From contig NZ_LAPV01000130.1 in assembly GCF_000971275.1 (NCBI RefSeq), forward strand, positions 1 through 35,527: DNA of 35,527 bases. Reading direction: 5' to 3'. This DNA comes from Devosia psychrophila. GTDB taxonomy: Bacteria; Pseudomonadota; Alphaproteobacteria; Rhizobiales; Devosiaceae. Below are positions 34,676 through 35,527 of the stretch, piece after piece. The translations under genes and the position numbers were made by a program. The notes under the pieces are model-generated. The model was not told the origin of the DNA and ran no database searches. It was given only the letters and a program-made list of their open reading frames with translations. Each line of letters begins with the position of its first letter. The first letter of the stretch is position 1.

Positions 34676-35338
34676 ATGTATTCATACGAAGATAGGATCC
34701 GAGCGGTCGAGCTCTATATCAGGCTCGGCAAGCGTGTCAGGGCGACCATTCTGCAGCTGGGTTACCCGACCACGAATGCCTTGAAGGGCTGGCACCGCGA
34801 ATACGAGAAAGGCCTCGATTTGCCAGCGGGCTTTGCGGTCCGAGGCCCGAAATACACTCAGGCACAGAAGGAGTCGGCTGTTGAGCACTACCTCACTCAT
34901 GATCGCTGCATCTCTGCAACGATGCGAGCGTTGGGCTATCCCGGTCGTGGAACGCTGACCGCATGGGTTCGCGAGGCGTTTCCTGAGGCCAAGAAAGTCA
35001 TAGTTGGTGTAGCTGGGCGCCCAAGTTATCCCGAGGCATTGAAACAGGCGGGCGTTATTGGGCTTTGCAGTCGACAAGAAAGTGCGCAGGCCGTTGCTGA
35101 AAAATTCGGCGTATGCAGGCCGACATTGTATAATTGGAAAAACCAGCTACTCGGCACTGAGGCTCCCTCAACCATGAAACGCAATACCGCCTCATCGGCA
35201 GCGCCAGAGCGAGAGGAGTTGGAGCGTCAGCTCGACTCCCTGCAACGCGACATCCGGCAACTGCAGATCGAGCGGGATCTCTTGAAGAAGGCCAATGAAC
35301 TCCTAAAAAAGGCCTGGGCGTTGATCTGCAGCTCCTGA
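34676..35338 (+). CDS. IS3-family transposase OrfA (long, two helix-turn-helix repeats)
   Basis: A 220-residue OrfA. The N-terminus MYSYEDRIRAVELYIRLGKR begins the first helix-turn-helix, the CISATMRALGYPGRGTLTAW segment carries a second related unit, and a third at AQAVAEKFGVCRPTLYNWK (about residues 140-158). A coiled coil (REELERQLDSLQRDIRQL and on) closes the protein. This long type is seen in some IS150-like members. The ATG at 34676 follows CGGAGG (34664-34669). It ends 27 bases after the slippery site. Confidence 0.9.
   Translation: MYSYEDRIRAVELYIRLGKRVRATILQLGYPTTNALKGWHREYEKGLDLPAGFAVRGPKYTQAQKESAVEHYLTHDRCISATMRALGYPGRGTLTAWVREAFPEAKKVIVGVAGRPSYPEALKQAGVIGLCSRQESAQAVAEKFGVCRPTLYNWKNQLLGTEAPSTMKRNTASSAAPEREELERQLDSLQRDIRQLQIERDLLKKANELLKKAWALICSS
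35305..35311 (+). promoter_or_regulatory. Programmed -1 frameshift site A AAA AAG
   Basis: In the orfA frame the codons CTA AAA AAG contain the canonical heptamer A AAA AAG. Slipping by -1 continues as AAA GGC CTG GGC GTT into an open frame with OrfB similarity. This is the classic IS3/IS150 signal for making the OrfAB transposase. Confidence 0.8.
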
Positions 35339-35527
35339 GCAATCGGGAGAAGACACCGCTGGTTGGCGCCCTCAAAGATCTCTATCGGCTGCCAGAGCTG
35401 CTTGCCCAGTTGGAGCTGGCACGAAGTTCGTACTTTTACCATCGAGCCCGTGTGAAGGTGGCAGACAAATACCTCGCTATTCGTCACAGCATCACTGAAA
35501 TCTTCGAGCTCAACCATTGCTGTTACG
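35305..35527 (+). CDS. IS3-family transposase OrfB, N-terminal part (runs off right edge)
   Basis: The -1 frame relative to orfA stays open to the window end and reads GLGVDLQLLSNREKTPLVG, followed by LARSSYFYHRAR and YLAIRHSITEIFELNH. This corresponds to the N-terminal HTH_21 region of IS3 OrfB (the R/K-S-x-Y-Y-Y-H pattern and the following helix) before the DDE core, which is outside the window. No start codon with a ribosome-binding site is seen, consistent with production only by frameshifting. Confidence 0.85.

Larger units (their letters stand above)
34640..35527 (+). mobile_element. IS3-family insertion sequence (IS150-like organisation), right part outside the window
   Basis: The element probably begins near 34640 with TGCGGACGAAAACTTGGAC, behind the PfkB stop. 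It encodes a long OrfA with two or three helix-turn-helix units, an A6G slippery site and the beginning of OrfB. It is clearly different in sequence from the IS3-family element at 1-720, so the two do not form an obvious composite transposon. Confidence 0.8.

Overview
The window is GC-rich and arranged in dense co-transcribed gene blocks with many ATGA/TGATG start-stop overlaps. Gene families and codon use suggest an alphaproteobacterium of the Hyphomicrobiales (Devosia- or rhizobium-like). This is inferred from gene content only; no rRNA or tRNA gene is visible.

Layout. (1) 1-720: an IS3-family element cut by the left edge, with an A7 frameshift site joining its two frames. (2) 863-10103: a nine-gene same-strand cluster: oligopeptide-type ABC transporter (binding protein, two permeases, two ATPases), an EF_0837-type amidohydrolase/deacetylase, a RidA-family protein, a SelA-like PLP enzyme and an IclR regulator. 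This reads as an uptake, deacylation, ammonia-elimination and imine-clearing pathway for an unknown N-acyl amino compound. (3) 10427-12118: an AbiE-type toxin-antitoxin pair with a palindrome ending at the antitoxin start codon. (4) 12119-19438: an accessory stretch rich in broken genes (IS66, IS5 and other transposase remnants, half of a receiver domain, a membrane-protein fragment). Three apparently intact genes lie in it: an alpha/beta hydrolase, a PAS-GGDEF-EAL protein and an 81-residue hypothetical protein. (5) 19439-34628: a second catabolic region with a Cds1/CysK-like PLP enzyme, an exported PIG-L deacetylase, a decayed EamA transporter, a second cytoplasmic PIG-L deacetylase, a ROK regulator, and a sugar-type ABC operon that also carries an argininosuccinate-lyase-superfamily lyase and a PfkB kinase. 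(6) 34640-35527: another, different IS3-family element, cut by the right edge.

How the genes fit together. Each catabolic region carries its own uptake system, hydrolase(s), lyase and regulator. In region 5, a 10-base motif (TACTTGAGTT on one strand) occurs in both divergent intergenic regions: between the Cds1-like gene and PIG-L 1, and between the ROK gene and the sugar-binding protein. In each case it lies inside an inverted repeat. This suggests one regulon, probably under the ROK protein. The most interesting candidates for undescribed biology are the amidohydrolase/SelA-like/RidA/peptide-transporter pathway and the two-compartment PIG-L/lyase/kinase pathway. Substrates cannot be read from sequence.
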